A stretch of DNA of 64,000 nt. It comes from Streptomyces angustmyceticus (GTDB lineage: Bacteria > Actinomycetota > Actinomycetes > Streptomycetales > Streptomycetaceae). The DNA is taken from the NCBI RefSeq assembly GCF_019933235.1, contig NZ_CP082945.1, positions 62,001-126,000 on the forward strand, read 5' to 3'. Numbering within the stretch: the stretch's first letter is position 1; every line of letters begins with the position of its first letter. Shown piece after piece: positions 51,318 through 59,396 of the stretch. Under the pieces are notes generated by a model. It saw only the letters and a program-made list of their open reading frames with translations. It searched no databases and was not told the DNA's origin. The translations under genes were made by a program, and so were the position numbers.

Positions 51318-52508
51318 GTGCGCGCCATACAACGCCTGCATCCCCTGGACTGGCTGGCCGGAGGGCTGCTCGCCTGCGGTCTGCTGTGTCTGGCCACGGG
51401 GCTGCTTCCCACGGAGTCCGCCGGCCAGGCGATGATCCGGATCGGTCCTCTCCTCGCCTTCCTCGGCACGGTCATCGTGCTGGCCGAGCTCACCAGCGAG
51501 GCGGAGGTCTTCGACGTCGTCGCCTCGGGGGTGGCCCGCGCCGGGCGGGGCGGCTACGGCAGGCTGTTCGTGCTGTGCGTGGCGTTCGCCTCGGTCACCA
51601 CCATCACCCTCAACCTCGACACCACGGCGGTACTGCTCACCCCCGTGATGCTGGCGCTCGCGTCCCGGGTGGGGATCGCCACGGTGCCGCTGGCGATGAC
51701 GACGGTGTGGCTGGCCAATACCGCCAGTGTGCTGCTGCCGGTCTCCAACCTCACGAACCTGCTGGCCGCGAACCGTGTGGCGCTGCGGCCCACGGAGATG
51801 GCCGCCACCATGTGGGCCCCCCAACTCGCGGCCATCGCCGTGACGATGGGCTGCCTGTGGGTGTTCTTCTGGCGCCGCGGACGGCGCGGGGCGGAGTCCT
51901 ACACTCCGCCCGCCCCGCACCGTCCCGGGGACCCGGTGCTGTTCCGGGTGTGCGCCGTGGTCTGTGCGGGATTCCTGATCGCCATGCTGGTCGCCGATGT
52001 GCCGCTGTGGTCGGCGTCCGCGGTGGCGGCGGCGGTCGTGGTGGTGGTGTTCGCCGTCCGCCGCCCGGCCAGCCTGCGGCTGTCGCTGGTGCCGTGGCGG
52101 CTGCTCGTCATGGTGCCGGGCCTGTTCCTGGTGGTGGAGACGGTCAACGCCAACGGGCTGCACGAACTGCTGACGTCGGCGATAGGGGGCGACGGCGGCG
52201 CACTCGGCATGTTCCGGGCCTCGGCGGTCGGCGCCGGCCTGTCGAACGTCCTCAACAACCTGCCCGTCTACCTCGCGGGCGAGTCGGCCGTACCCCTGGG
52301 CAACCACCAGCAGCTGCTGGCCCTGCTCATCGGCACCAACGTGGGCCCGGTGGTGACCCCCTGGGCGTCCCTGGCCACCCTCCTGTGGTTCGAGCGCTGC
52401 CATGCGCAGGGCGTACGGGTACCGCTGCGCAGCTTCATGGCCACGGGCGCCGTCCTCGCCACGGGCGCGGTGGCGGCTTCCACGGCGGCACTGGTGGCTA
52501 CGAGGTAG
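51318..52508 (+). CDS. DASS/ArsB-type anion permease
   Basis: A 396-residue membrane protein with about eleven hydrophobic helices. It has the ion transporter superfamily motifs: NLDTTAVLLTPVMLALASR, NTASVLLPVSNLTNLLA in the first half and GLSNVLNNLPVYLA with GTNVGPVVTPWASLATLL in the second, the paired Asn/Thr hairpins of SLC13/ArsB carriers. Substrates of the family include arsenite, citrate and other anions; this one is unknown. No arsR or arsC is adjacent. The GTG at 51318 is used; the frame from 51207 overlaps the divergent NACHT gene. The two genes share a 56-bp promoter region. Confidence 0.88.
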   Translation: MRAIQRLHPLDWLAGGLLACGLLCLATGLLPTESAGQAMIRIGPLLAFLGTVIVLAELTSEAEVFDVVASGVARAGRGGYGRLFVLCVAFASVTTITLNLDTTAVLLTPVMLALASRVGIATVPLAMTTVWLANTASVLLPVSNLTNLLAANRVALRPTEMAATMWAPQLAAIAVTMGCLWVFFWRRGRRGAESYTPPAPHRPGDPVLFRVCAVVCAGFLIAMLVADVPLWSASAVAAAVVVVVFAVRRPASLRLSLVPWRLLVMVPGLFLVVETVNANGLHELLTSAIGGDGGALGMFRASAVGAGLSNVLNNLPVYLAGESAVPLGNHQQLLALLIGTNVGPVVTPWASLATLLWFERCHAQGVRVPLRSFMATGAVLATGAVAASTAALVATR

Positions 52509-52699
52509 CGGGGCCCGGGACTTGGCCGGCCGGTGATGTGAGCCGGAGGGCGGTCGAGCAGGCCGGGCAGGAACCCATCCCCTTGCCTCCCCATCGGACG
52601 CCGGCTCAGCGTCGATGTCCTCGTCCACCTCTCGGCGCCAGGCCACGAGCCGCTCGTCCTCGGGTATGTCCTGGGAGCCTGTCTCCAGGTGTTCTCCCT

Positions 52700-53638
52700 C
52701 TAGGGCACGTGGTCGAGGGCCTCGCTCCGCCTGACGAGGTCGAGCAGGTACGGCATGTCCTGCGGCCGTCCGGCCACGAAGCTGCGGTCGGTGTCGGGCC
52801 CGTCGATGGAGCCCTGGAACGCGCCGCCGTCCAAGGAGCGGATCTCCAGCCCGGCCTCCGCCGCGAGCAGTGCGCCGGCCGGGAAGTCGATGGCCTCGGC
52901 GCGGTAGCCGACGAAGCCGTCGATGTCGCCACGGGCGAGCATCGACCAGGTCAGCAGCGGCGCCCACAACTGCAGCAGGCGGCGGGAGCGGATCTCCAGC
53001 GCTGATTTGAGCGTGCGCGCGGCCGGATCGTCGCGGGCGACGGCATGGCCCTGGGTCCAGGCGAGCAGCGGCCCGGAGGCGGCGAGCGGGCCCGACGGGC
53101 CGGTCATCCGCCCGTGCGGACCGTACGCGCCGCAGCCGGTCAGGGCCGACCAGGTCCGGTCGGTGACGGGGTCGTGGATGGCGCCGACCACCGGTTCGTC
53201 GTCCACGCACAGGGCGACGCCGACGACGTAGGCGGGCAGGCCGATGACGACGTTGTTGCTCCCGTCGAGCGGGTCGACCAGCCAGGTCCTGCGCGGCCCG
53301 GCCGCGGTCGCGTCGTCGCCGTCGCCGTCGAGGGTGCCCGACTCCTCGGCCACGATCCGGTCGTGCGGATAGTTCTCGCGGATGCGCTGGACGACGAGCC
53401 GCTCGGCCAGCAGATCGAGGTCGGTGACGACATCGCCCTCGTCGCCCTTCGGCTGGATGTCGTACTCGTCCTGGAAGCGCGCGCGGACCAGCGCGCCGGC
53501 CTCCCGCACCGTGGCCACGGCCAGCCGCTGTTCGGCCGCGAACCGCGCCGACGCGAACGCCTCCGGCGCGAACGGCCCCGCGGGGAAGGGCCCTGGAGCG
53601 TCCTGCGGGCCCGCTGGCTCATTCCGGGTGATGCCCAT
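52700..53638 (-). CDS. inositol monophosphatase-family protein
   Basis: A 312-residue lithium-sensitive-type phosphatase of the IMPase/CysQ/FBPase fold. Metal-binding motifs are AEESGTLDGDG, WLVDPLDGSNNVV (the DPLDG(S/T)xN signature), and EAIDFPAGALLAAEAG, which replaces the usual WDxAAG with IDFPAG, so the third metal ligand is kept and the Trp is not. The substrate may be an inositol, histidinol or nucleotide phosphate. The ATG at 53638 has AGGAGG 4 bases upstream and overlaps the end of the cupin gene by 20 bp, so they are translationally coupled. Confidence 0.87.
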   Translation of the reverse strand: MGITRNEPAGPQDAPGPFPAGPFAPEAFASARFAAEQRLAVATVREAGALVRARFQDEYDIQPKGDEGDVVTDLDLLAERLVVQRIRENYPHDRIVAEESGTLDGDGDDATAAGPRRTWLVDPLDGSNNVVIGLPAYVVGVALCVDDEPVVGAIHDPVTDRTWSALTGCGAYGPHGRMTGPSGPLAASGPLLAWTQGHAVARDDPAARTLKSALEIRSRRLLQLWAPLLTWSMLARGDIDGFVGYRAEAIDFPAGALLAAEAGLEIRSLDGGAFQGSIDGPDTDRSFVAGRPQDMPYLLDLVRRSEALDHVP

Positions 53639-54308
53639 GGATCCTCCTGAGGGCGGACCGCGCCGTCCGGGCGGTCTGCGCGGCGTCGCATGTGTGTCGT
53701 ACCACCCGGTGCCCCGTGCCATTCACGGGTCCGAGGGACAGGTCGGTGTGCCGGGGCAGCGAACGGCCGAGCACGAGGGTGGCCGCGGCGCTCCCCTTCG
53801 GGACGACGGTGCTGTGGAACGCCCCGGCCGGCAGCCGGTAGACCTGCCCGCGGGCGCTGGTCTCCTCGGGCCCGGGCTCGCAGCGGACCAGCCGCGAAGT
53901 CGGCCGGATCTCGTCCACCCCGGACGGGCTGCTGTCCACCTGGAAGACACGGTGGGTGGGCTGCACGGCGTCCTGGCTCACGCGGGACCGTAGGTTTCCG
54001 ACCTCGCCGTAGAGCACGAAACTGGTCAGCTCCCAGCTGTGGCAGTGCACGGGTGAGGTGGTCAGCTCGACGGGGTCGCTCGCGCCGGGCTCGAAGACAT
54101 GCACACAGACGCCTTCGTCCCCGTCGCGCAACACCGGCAGGCAGAAGAAGCCGAGCGGGTGGTGTATCGCCCGCAGTTCACTGCGCCCGGACGTGACGTC
54201 CTCCAGCGCGGCAGCGGCCGCCCCGAAGAGCACAGCCGTGCCGTTGCCCTGCCCGATGGTGCGTTCCAACATGCGGTAATCCATGGGACGTCGCCCGGGG
54301 CGGCTCAC
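53619..54308 (-). CDS. cupin-fold protein (cysteine-dioxygenase-like)
   Basis: A 229-residue protein with a cupin barrel. Possible metal ligands are in SPVHCHSWELTSFVLYGEV (His-x-His with downstream Glu) and the second motif LPAGAFHSTVVPKG (His), as in cysteine dioxygenase and related iron cupins. It starts at a GTG with GGGAGG 4 bases upstream, overlapping the stop of the small upstream open frame (GTGA), and its end overlaps the inositol phosphatase-like gene. The three thus form a tight operon. The reaction is unknown; a small-molecule dioxygenase or sugar isomerase are both possible. Confidence 0.75.
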   Translation of the reverse strand: MSRPGRRPMDYRMLERTIGQGNGTAVLFGAAAAALEDVTSGRSELRAIHHPLGFFCLPVLRDGDEGVCVHVFEPGASDPVELTTSPVHCHSWELTSFVLYGEVGNLRSRVSQDAVQPTHRVFQVDSSPSGVDEIRPTSRLVRCEPGPEETSARGQVYRLPAGAFHSTVVPKGSAAATLVLGRSLPRHTDLSLGPVNGTGHRVVRHTCDAAQTARTARSALRRIHGHHPE

Positions 54309-54481
54309 CTGACCTCCCGGAGGATGCTGCGGGCCTGGGGCCGCGCGGGGCGTAAGAGCCTGGAGGCGGCGTCCGCGCCGGAGTAGGGATCACGGCCCCG
54401 TGCCCCGCGAAGACCGCCCCGGCCCGCGGGTGCCGCTGCTTGCTGAACCTGCGGCGGACGTGCGGAACGACGTCGCGCCAT
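54305..54481 (-). CDS. possible small basic protein, 58 residues
   Basis: An open frame from the ATG at 54481 whose stop overlaps the GTG of the cupin gene, which suggests translational coupling. It is basic (12 Arg), with QVQQAAAPAGRGG in the middle and no hydrophobic helix. It has no good ribosome site, and the composition is close to random GC-rich sequence, so it may not be expressed. No family recognised. Confidence 0.3.
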   Translation of the reverse strand: MARRRSARPPQVQQAAAPAGRGGLRGARGRDPYSGADAASRLLRPARPQARSILREVR

Positions 54482-54558
54482 GCCTGTGGAGCTGGTGTCA
54501 GTCGGCAAGGGTCCTCCCTGTCCGCGGCCGGCCGTGAAGCAGGACACCCGGAGCGGCC

Positions 54559-55548
54559 TCAACTCCGGTACGGGTTCTCCGCATGCAGCGCCTTTTCGAC
54601 GATCTCGGCGACGTCCGTGTCGGTGACGGTGGAGGGAAGCGCGAGATCCAGCCTCTCGAAGAGCTGGCGCGCTTCGTCGACCGTGGGCTCGTCGCTGAGC
54701 GGCGGCGCGCGGTGCAGGTCGAGGGCGATCGCCTGTTCGCGGGCCTGGTGCAGCTCGGTGAGGTAGTAGTCGTACAGCGGACGCCCGCGGTCCACCAGGA
54801 GGTTGACCCGGCGCAGGTCGTCCTGCGTGATGATCAGGCACGAGTCGGTCAGGTCGAACCGGAGGGTGGGGACCACGGAGGACAGGTGGACGTCGATCTC
54901 CAGGACGTCCAGCCGCTGCTTGTGCCAGCAGGCGGCCAGGACGGTGGCGTACGACTCCTTGCGGGTGCGCTCGGCGCTCCAGGTCCGCCGCTGTGTCGTG
55001 TCCGCCTGCCCGCCGTCGAAGGTCCGCCGGAAACGGGCGTACGCCTCGCAGGCCTGGGCGTCCGACGGGTTGACGATGTCGATCTTCATCGTGAGGGAGC
55101 GGCGCTGCTCCTGTGCCTTCCGTACGCACTCGGGGAGCGTGACGGCGCGGAGATACGTGCCGGTGCCGCCCTTGAACACCCAGCGGTCGGTGTTCTGACG
55201 GGCCTCGTCCAGAGCACGCCGGACCTCGGTTCCGGACAGCGACCGCACCATGGCGAGGTCTTCCAGCGCCTTCTGCGTCCCCGTCGTCGCCTCCCGGATG
55301 TCGGCGACCCGGCGCCGCCGCTCGGTGAGCGACCCGAAGACCAAGGCGGCCAGCACCAGCAGGGTCGCACCGGAGGTGACGTTGTCGGAGACGGCATCGC
55401 TGAAGATGTCCATCAGGCCGACGACCAGGGCGCCGGATATGGCCACGACCCCGTCGAAGTGCCTGATGACCCAGGCCACGGCGGCCTCGATCCGGTTCGT
55501 CGACGACCGTCCAGGCACCTGTCCTGAAGGTGTGTTTCTGCGCGCCAC
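54559..55548 (-). CDS. hypothetical membrane-anchored protein, 329 residues
   Basis: Not recognised. The start is set at the GTG at 55548 because GGGAGGAG lies 9 bases upstream; a TTG at 55578 is possible. Residues about 22-80 contain two hydrophobic helices (GVVAISGALVVGLMDIF, ATLLVLAALVFGSL), followed by a helical linker rich in Arg and Glu, then a soluble cytoplasmic domain with TDRWVFKGGTGTYLRAVTLP and DLTDSCLIITQDDLRRVNLL. The soluble part has the look of a phospholipase D/DUF-like nucleotide-binding domain, but no catalytic motif is clear. Membrane-anchored effectors of stress systems sometimes look like this. Confidence 0.65.
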   Translation of the reverse strand: MARRNTPSGQVPGRSSTNRIEAAVAWVIRHFDGVVAISGALVVGLMDIFSDAVSDNVTSGATLLVLAALVFGSLTERRRRVADIREATTGTQKALEDLAMVRSLSGTEVRRALDEARQNTDRWVFKGGTGTYLRAVTLPECVRKAQEQRRSLTMKIDIVNPSDAQACEAYARFRRTFDGGQADTTQRRTWSAERTRKESYATVLAACWHKQRLDVLEIDVHLSSVVPTLRFDLTDSCLIITQDDLRRVNLLVDRGRPLYDYYLTELHQAREQAIALDLHRAPPLSDEPTVDEARQLFERLDLALPSTVTDTDVAEIVEKALHAENPYRS

Positions 55549-55680
55549 GTGGCCCAACTCCTCCCCCGGGTACAGCAATCGTAGGAGGTGAACGGTACGG
55601 CCCGCCAGCGATTGTGATCATCGAGGGGGGCATCTGCGCCATCGACGGAGGCGGCAGGGCGGCAGGGCGGCAGAACCGAT

Positions 55681-55716
55681 GCGGTCCCCTCCGGTTCATG
55701 TTCCGGAGGGGACCGC
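55681..55716 (-). terminator. terminator after the gamma-glutamyltransferase gene
   Basis: GCGGTCCCCTCCGG-TTCATGTT-CCGGAGGGGACCGC is, in arm-loop-arm order, a perfect 14-bp stem with an 8-base loop, 20 bp beyond the stop at 55736. Confidence 0.85.
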
Positions 55717-55735
55717 GTCGGTTTCGGGTCGGGCG

Positions 55736-57577
55736 TTATCGCGATTCGTGGAGCACCATGGCCGAACCGCCGCCTCGGCGCTTGGGTTCGGCCACCGCCG
55801 TGACCTTGCCCCGCGGAAGGAATTCCAGGGCGGCCACCGCCCCGATCTCCGGCGAGGGAGTGAACGCCTTCGGGGCGAGGACGAACCGGTGGCCCATGGC
55901 CTCCAGCTTCTTGCGTTCGGGCGAGTCGAGGAAGGCCGGTTCGGCTTCCGTCTCCGTCTGGTTCCGCTGCGAGAGACGCGGTGCGGCGACCGCCGCCGGC
56001 AGCGACATACCGAGGTCCAGGCGGTTGACCAGGGTCTGCAGCACCGTGGTGATGATCGTGGCGCCGCCCGGGGAGCCGACGGCCATCATCGGCTTGCCGT
56101 CCCGCAGGACGATCGTCGGCGACATGCTGCTGCGCGGACGCTTGCCGGGGCCCGGCAGGTTCGGGTCCGGCGTCCCCTTGGTGAGCGGGGCGAAGTCGAA
56201 GTCGGTCAGCTCATTGTTGAGGAGGAATCCGCGTCCGGGCACGGTGATCGCCGAGCCGCCGGTCTGCTCGATCGTGAGGGTGTAGGAGACGACGTTGCCC
56301 CAGCGGTCCGAAGCCACCAGATGCGTGGTGGAAGGCCCTTCGTGCGGCTGCTTGTTGCCGGTCTTCAGGTCGCATCCCGCGTCCGGATGGCGCGGGTCGG
56401 CGGGAGCCAGCGGGCTGGTCAGCGCCTTGTCCGAACGGATCCGGCAGGCCCGGGCCTTGCCGAACTCCTTGGAGAGCAGCTGCTTGGTGGGCACGTCGGA
56501 GAATGCGGGGTCGCCCACCCAGCGGTTGCGGTCGGCGAAGGAGATCCGGCTGGCCTCCAGGTAGTGGTGCAGCGCCTGGGTCTTGTCCTTCTCGGAGAGG
56601 TGGAAGTTGCCCAGGATGTTGAGCGCCTCCCCCACCGTGGTGCCACCGGCCGAGGACGGTCCCATGGAGTAGACGTCCAGACCGTGGTAGGTGGTCCGGG
56701 TCGGATCCCTGCGCTTGGCGGTGTAGTCGGCGAGATCGGCCGCCTTCATGAGGCCGGGGCGGGCCTTGTGCCGGGCGCCCGCGGCCATCGGCGGCTTCTG
56801 GACGGTCCGCACCACATCGCGGCCCACGTCACCGTGGTAGAGCGCGTCGACGCCCTTTTGGGCGAGCAGTCGGTAGGTGCGGGCGAGATCGGGATTGCGG
56901 AAGCGCGAGCCGACCACCGGGAGCTTGCCCTTGGGCAGGAACAGGTCGGTGGTGGACGTGAAGTCGCGGAAACGCTTCTCGTTCATGGCCGTCTGGGCCC
57001 GGAACTCGTCGTTGACCACGAAGCCGTCGTCCGCGATCCGGGTGGCCGGGCGCAGGGCCTTCGCCAGGGAGACCGTGCCCCAGTCCTTGAGCGCCTTCTG
57101 CCAGGTCGCGGGCGTGCCCGGGACACCGACCGACAGCCCCGAGTTGATCGCGTCCTCGGTGGGCAGCGGCTTGCCCGAACTGTCGAGGAAGGAGTCCTTG
57201 CGCATGCCGCGCGGGGCGGTCTCCCGGCCGTCGAGGGTGTGGACCTTCTTCGTCTTGGCGTCGTAGAAGACCATGTAGCCGCCTCCCCCCACGCCTGCCG
57301 AGTAGGGCTCGACCACGCCGAGCGCGGAGGCGGTCGCCACGGCCGCGTCCACCGCGTTGCCTCCCTTGCGCAGCACCTCGAGCCCCGCCCGGGAGGCGTA
57401 CGGGTTGACGCTGGAGACCGCGCCACCGCTGCCGGTGGCCACGGCCTTCTTCGCGGGCGGCCGCTCCTTGGTGACGGCGGCCGAGGGGGCGCTGTTGATC
57501 TGGCACGAAGTGGCCAGCAGGGAAAGACTGAGCGCTGCCGCTGACGCGGCGACGACAGCGGCACGACGGACAGCCAT
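55736..57577 (-). CDS. ggt: gamma-glutamyltransferase (secreted lipoprotein form)
   Basis: Gamma-glutamyltransferase hydrolyses or transfers the gamma-glutamyl group of glutathione-like peptides; it self-cleaves to make a catalytic Thr. The 613-residue protein has a signal peptide with lipobox-like LATSCQ, the substrate motif GGNAVDAAVA and VEPYSAGVGGGGYMV in the large subunit, and the cleavage/catalytic Thr in GPSTTHLVASDRWGN (about residue 416). The small subunit ends with the conserved SPTIVLRDGKPMMAVGSPGG. Actinobacteria use mycothiol rather than glutathione, so the natural substrate may be a gamma-glutamyl peptide or amine. Single gene, ATG with GGAGG upstream. Confidence 0.93.
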   Translation of the reverse strand: MAVRRAAVVAASAAALSLSLLATSCQINSAPSAAVTKERPPAKKAVATGSGGAVSSVNPYASRAGLEVLRKGGNAVDAAVATASALGVVEPYSAGVGGGGYMVFYDAKTKKVHTLDGRETAPRGMRKDSFLDSSGKPLPTEDAINSGLSVGVPGTPATWQKALKDWGTVSLAKALRPATRIADDGFVVNDEFRAQTAMNEKRFRDFTSTTDLFLPKGKLPVVGSRFRNPDLARTYRLLAQKGVDALYHGDVGRDVVRTVQKPPMAAGARHKARPGLMKAADLADYTAKRRDPTRTTYHGLDVYSMGPSSAGGTTVGEALNILGNFHLSEKDKTQALHHYLEASRISFADRNRWVGDPAFSDVPTKQLLSKEFGKARACRIRSDKALTSPLAPADPRHPDAGCDLKTGNKQPHEGPSTTHLVASDRWGNVVSYTLTIEQTGGSAITVPGRGFLLNNELTDFDFAPLTKGTPDPNLPGPGKRPRSSMSPTIVLRDGKPMMAVGSPGGATIITTVLQTLVNRLDLGMSLPAAVAAPRLSQRNQTETEAEPAFLDSPERKKLEAMGHRFVLAPKAFTPSPEIGAVAALEFLPRGKVTAVAEPKRRGGGSAMVLHESR

Positions 57578-57940
57578 AGGGCCTCCACGACTTCACTGTG
57601 TTGCTTGCGAGGGATTCCGGAAACCCTGGCACCGCTCGCCCGGTGGATCAACGCTGAGCTGCAAGGTTTGTGCGAGATCTGAGGTTTCCCCCCAGTAACC
57701 CGCCGGGGAGGGAGCGACGGCCCCGGGCCACCGGCACCAAAGGCGGCCGACGACGAAAGTCCCCGGCTGGACGGGGGAGGCCAGCCGGGGACTAAGGGTC
57801 GTGTGCCCCGCGCATCGAAGCCGAAACGCGCCGGCGCGAACGATGTGCGCGCCCCGCGGCCTCGCGGTCTCGTGGTCCCCCGGTCCGGACTGCCGGCAGT
57901 CCATCCACTCCATGCCCCAGTCGGTGTCAGCGGTGGCCGC
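57578..57940. other. 363-bp region holding the ggt promoter and a terminator
   Basis: This is the space between the ggt start and the stop of the PPOX gene. The hairpin at 57758-57793 ends the PPOX transcript. No open frame is convincing, and no riboswitch fold was recognised. Confidence 0.5.
57758..57793 (-). terminator. strong hairpin between the PPOX and ggt genes
   Basis: AGTCCCCGGCTGG and its exact complement (57781-57793) form a 13-bp stem around a 10-base loop ACGGGGGAGG. It is on the downstream side of the minus-strand PPOX gene. Confidence 0.85.
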
Positions 57941-58375
57941 TCACGAAGTGGCGCGCCATCCGGACCACCGGCCCACCGCGATCTCCACCACAGCCCCTTC
58001 CGGCGGACGGTCCGCGTACTGCCGCCGGTACTTCCGCACCAGGAGTTCCACGTACCGCGCCGACACCGCCGACTCCCCGGCCGGTGGCAGCACTGCGGCA
58101 GTGCCGTCGGCCCGCGCCCACCACAGCCGGTGCCAGTCCTCGTCATAGCCGTCGACCAGGAGACACACCTCGCCGTGGGCGCGGATGTTGGCCAGCCGCC
58201 GCAACCGGGCCGACCGCTTCGGTTTGTGGTCGACGGCGCAGACCACGGTGTCGCCGGTGAGGGCGAAGACCGTGGGGACCAGGTGCGGGCGGCCGGAAGC
58301 GTCGACGGTCGCGAGCCGGGCGATCCGGGCCCGGTCGAACCGCTCCCGGGCCTGCCCGCTCGTCATCCTCGGCAC
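57941..58375 (-). CDS. PPOX-class F420- or FMN-dependent oxidoreductase
   Basis: A 144-residue split-barrel flavin/deazaflavin protein of the pyridoxamine-phosphate-oxidase-like class. Characteristic blocks are RIARLATVDASGRPHLVPTV near residue 18, VCAVDHKPKRSARLRRLAN and VCLLVDGYDEDWHRLWWARA. This pattern is that of the actinobacterial TIGR03668-type F420-binding proteins. It starts at the GTG at 58375 or the ATG at 58366. A deleted luciferase-like F420 oxidoreductase gene lies immediately upstream, so the pair may once have formed one unit. Substrate unknown. Confidence 0.82.
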   Translation of the reverse strand: MPRMTSGQARERFDRARIARLATVDASGRPHLVPTVFALTGDTVVCAVDHKPKRSARLRRLANIRAHGEVCLLVDGYDEDWHRLWWARADGTAAVLPPAGESAVSARYVELLVRKYRRQYADRPPEGAVVEIAVGRWSGWRATS

Positions 58376-58391
58376 CGTGGGCCCCGACCGC

Positions 58392-58569
58392 TCACCGGAA
58401 GCGCCGCGCGACGTCGGCGATCTCGTCCAGCCAGGACAGCGGCTCGGCCCGGGATGTGGGTGTGCTCGGCGATGAGCGAGGAGTCGAGCCCTCGCTCTTC
58501 GTCGGCACGCCCGAGCGGGGCGGGCGCGATGCCCTGGTCGGTGATGAAGGTGGCCACACCGAACTTCAC
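58392..58569 (-). pseudogene. internally deleted luciferase-like (LLM-class) F420 oxidoreductase
   Basis: A good GTG start with GAGGGAG is followed by the typical N-terminus of the family (VKFGVATFITDQGIAP, then LIAEHTHIP). After about 45 codons the frame changes, and a coding-like end follows in the +1 frame (AEPLSWLDEIADVARRFR, stop). A complete member has about 290 residues, so about 240 codons are missing. The remnant shows a deletion with a frameshift and cannot encode an active enzyme. Confidence 0.6.
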
Positions 58570-58619
58570 AACGACTCCCTCGGCTTCGGTTTCGGGTTGT
58601 GCAGGCTTCGCATCGGGCC

Positions 58620-59030
58620 TCAAGAGTCGAGTACGGCGGCGACGGCCTCGATCTCGACGAGCTGGTCCTTGTAGCCGAGCACAGTGACGCCCATCAAGGT
58701 GCTGGGAACGTCATGGTCGGCGAACGAGTCCCGAACCACCTGCCAGGCAGCCACCAGATCCTCCCGCCGGGCCGATGCGACGAGCACCCTTGTGCTGATG
58801 ACGTCTTGGAGTGACGCGCCGGCGGCCGTGAGAGCAGCCTGCATGTTCTCGACAGCTTTCAGCGCCTGACCCGCGTAGTCCCCGATCGCTGCCGTCGAGC
58901 CGTCGCCGTTCAGGGGACACGCCCCGGCGAGGAAGATCAGACGGGAGTCGGCGGGCGCCGTGGCCGCGTAGGCGTACTCGGCGACGTCGGACAGGGAGGC
59001 GGAGCGGATCAGAGTGATGGCACGAGCCAT
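58620..59030 (-). CDS. RidA/YjgF-family protein
   Basis: A 136-residue RidA-like protein of the enamine/imine deaminase superfamily. The fold signatures are RLIFLAGACPLNGDG, AGQALKAVENMQAALTAAG, SLQDVISTRVLVAS and STLMGVTVLGYKDQLVEIEA, where the C-terminal Glu is usually the water-activating residue. The Arg that binds the carboxylate of substrates in true RidA appears in TRVLV. Its natural imine is unknown. It starts at the ATG at 59030 with GGGGAAAGGA upstream. Upstream of the LLM remnant in the same direction. Confidence 0.87.
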   Translation of the reverse strand: MARAITLIRSASLSDVAEYAYAATAPADSRLIFLAGACPLNGDGSTAAIGDYAGQALKAVENMQAALTAAGASLQDVISTRVLVASARREDLVAAWQVVRDSFADHDVPSTLMGVTVLGYKDQLVEIEAVAAVLDS

Positions 59031-59396
59031 GATCGTCGGGTCCTTTCCCCTCGAGTGGTGAGCGAGGACATCCTGCCAACGCCCCGTTGGCACCCGCCTT
59101 CCCTTTTCTCACCGCTCCCACGGCAACACCGTCATTCCTGGTCGACACGCGTGGACCGGGTGATACCAACTGACTCCGGAACCCGTCGAGAAACGCTGTT
59201 CCTTGAGATCAACGAAGCCACCCAGGGTTCGCGGATGCGCGCGGCTCACGGATACGCGGGCTGCACAGTCACACAGGGCTCACGACCGCATCAGCCGCGA
59301 GCAAGCCCGCGGTCCTACCCAGGTACCCGGATCGCTCCCGGCACAACAGCCCGTGCCGCCGACCGGGCGATACGTTCCCGGGCGGGGTCGAGGCCG
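59031..59396. other. 366-bp region, no gene recognised
   Basis: This lies between the RidA-like gene and the end of the membrane protein at 59397. It contains the RidA leader and low-quality open frames only. No hairpin or RNA gene was recognised. Confidence 0.45.

Noticed and set aside
52570..52700. A coding-like minus-strand stretch (GSQDIPEDERLVAWRREVDE)
   Set aside because: No start codon or ribosome site lies in frame before it, and the upstream part of the frame is the shadow of the inositol-phosphatase-like gene. It could be a gene remnant, but the support is too weak.
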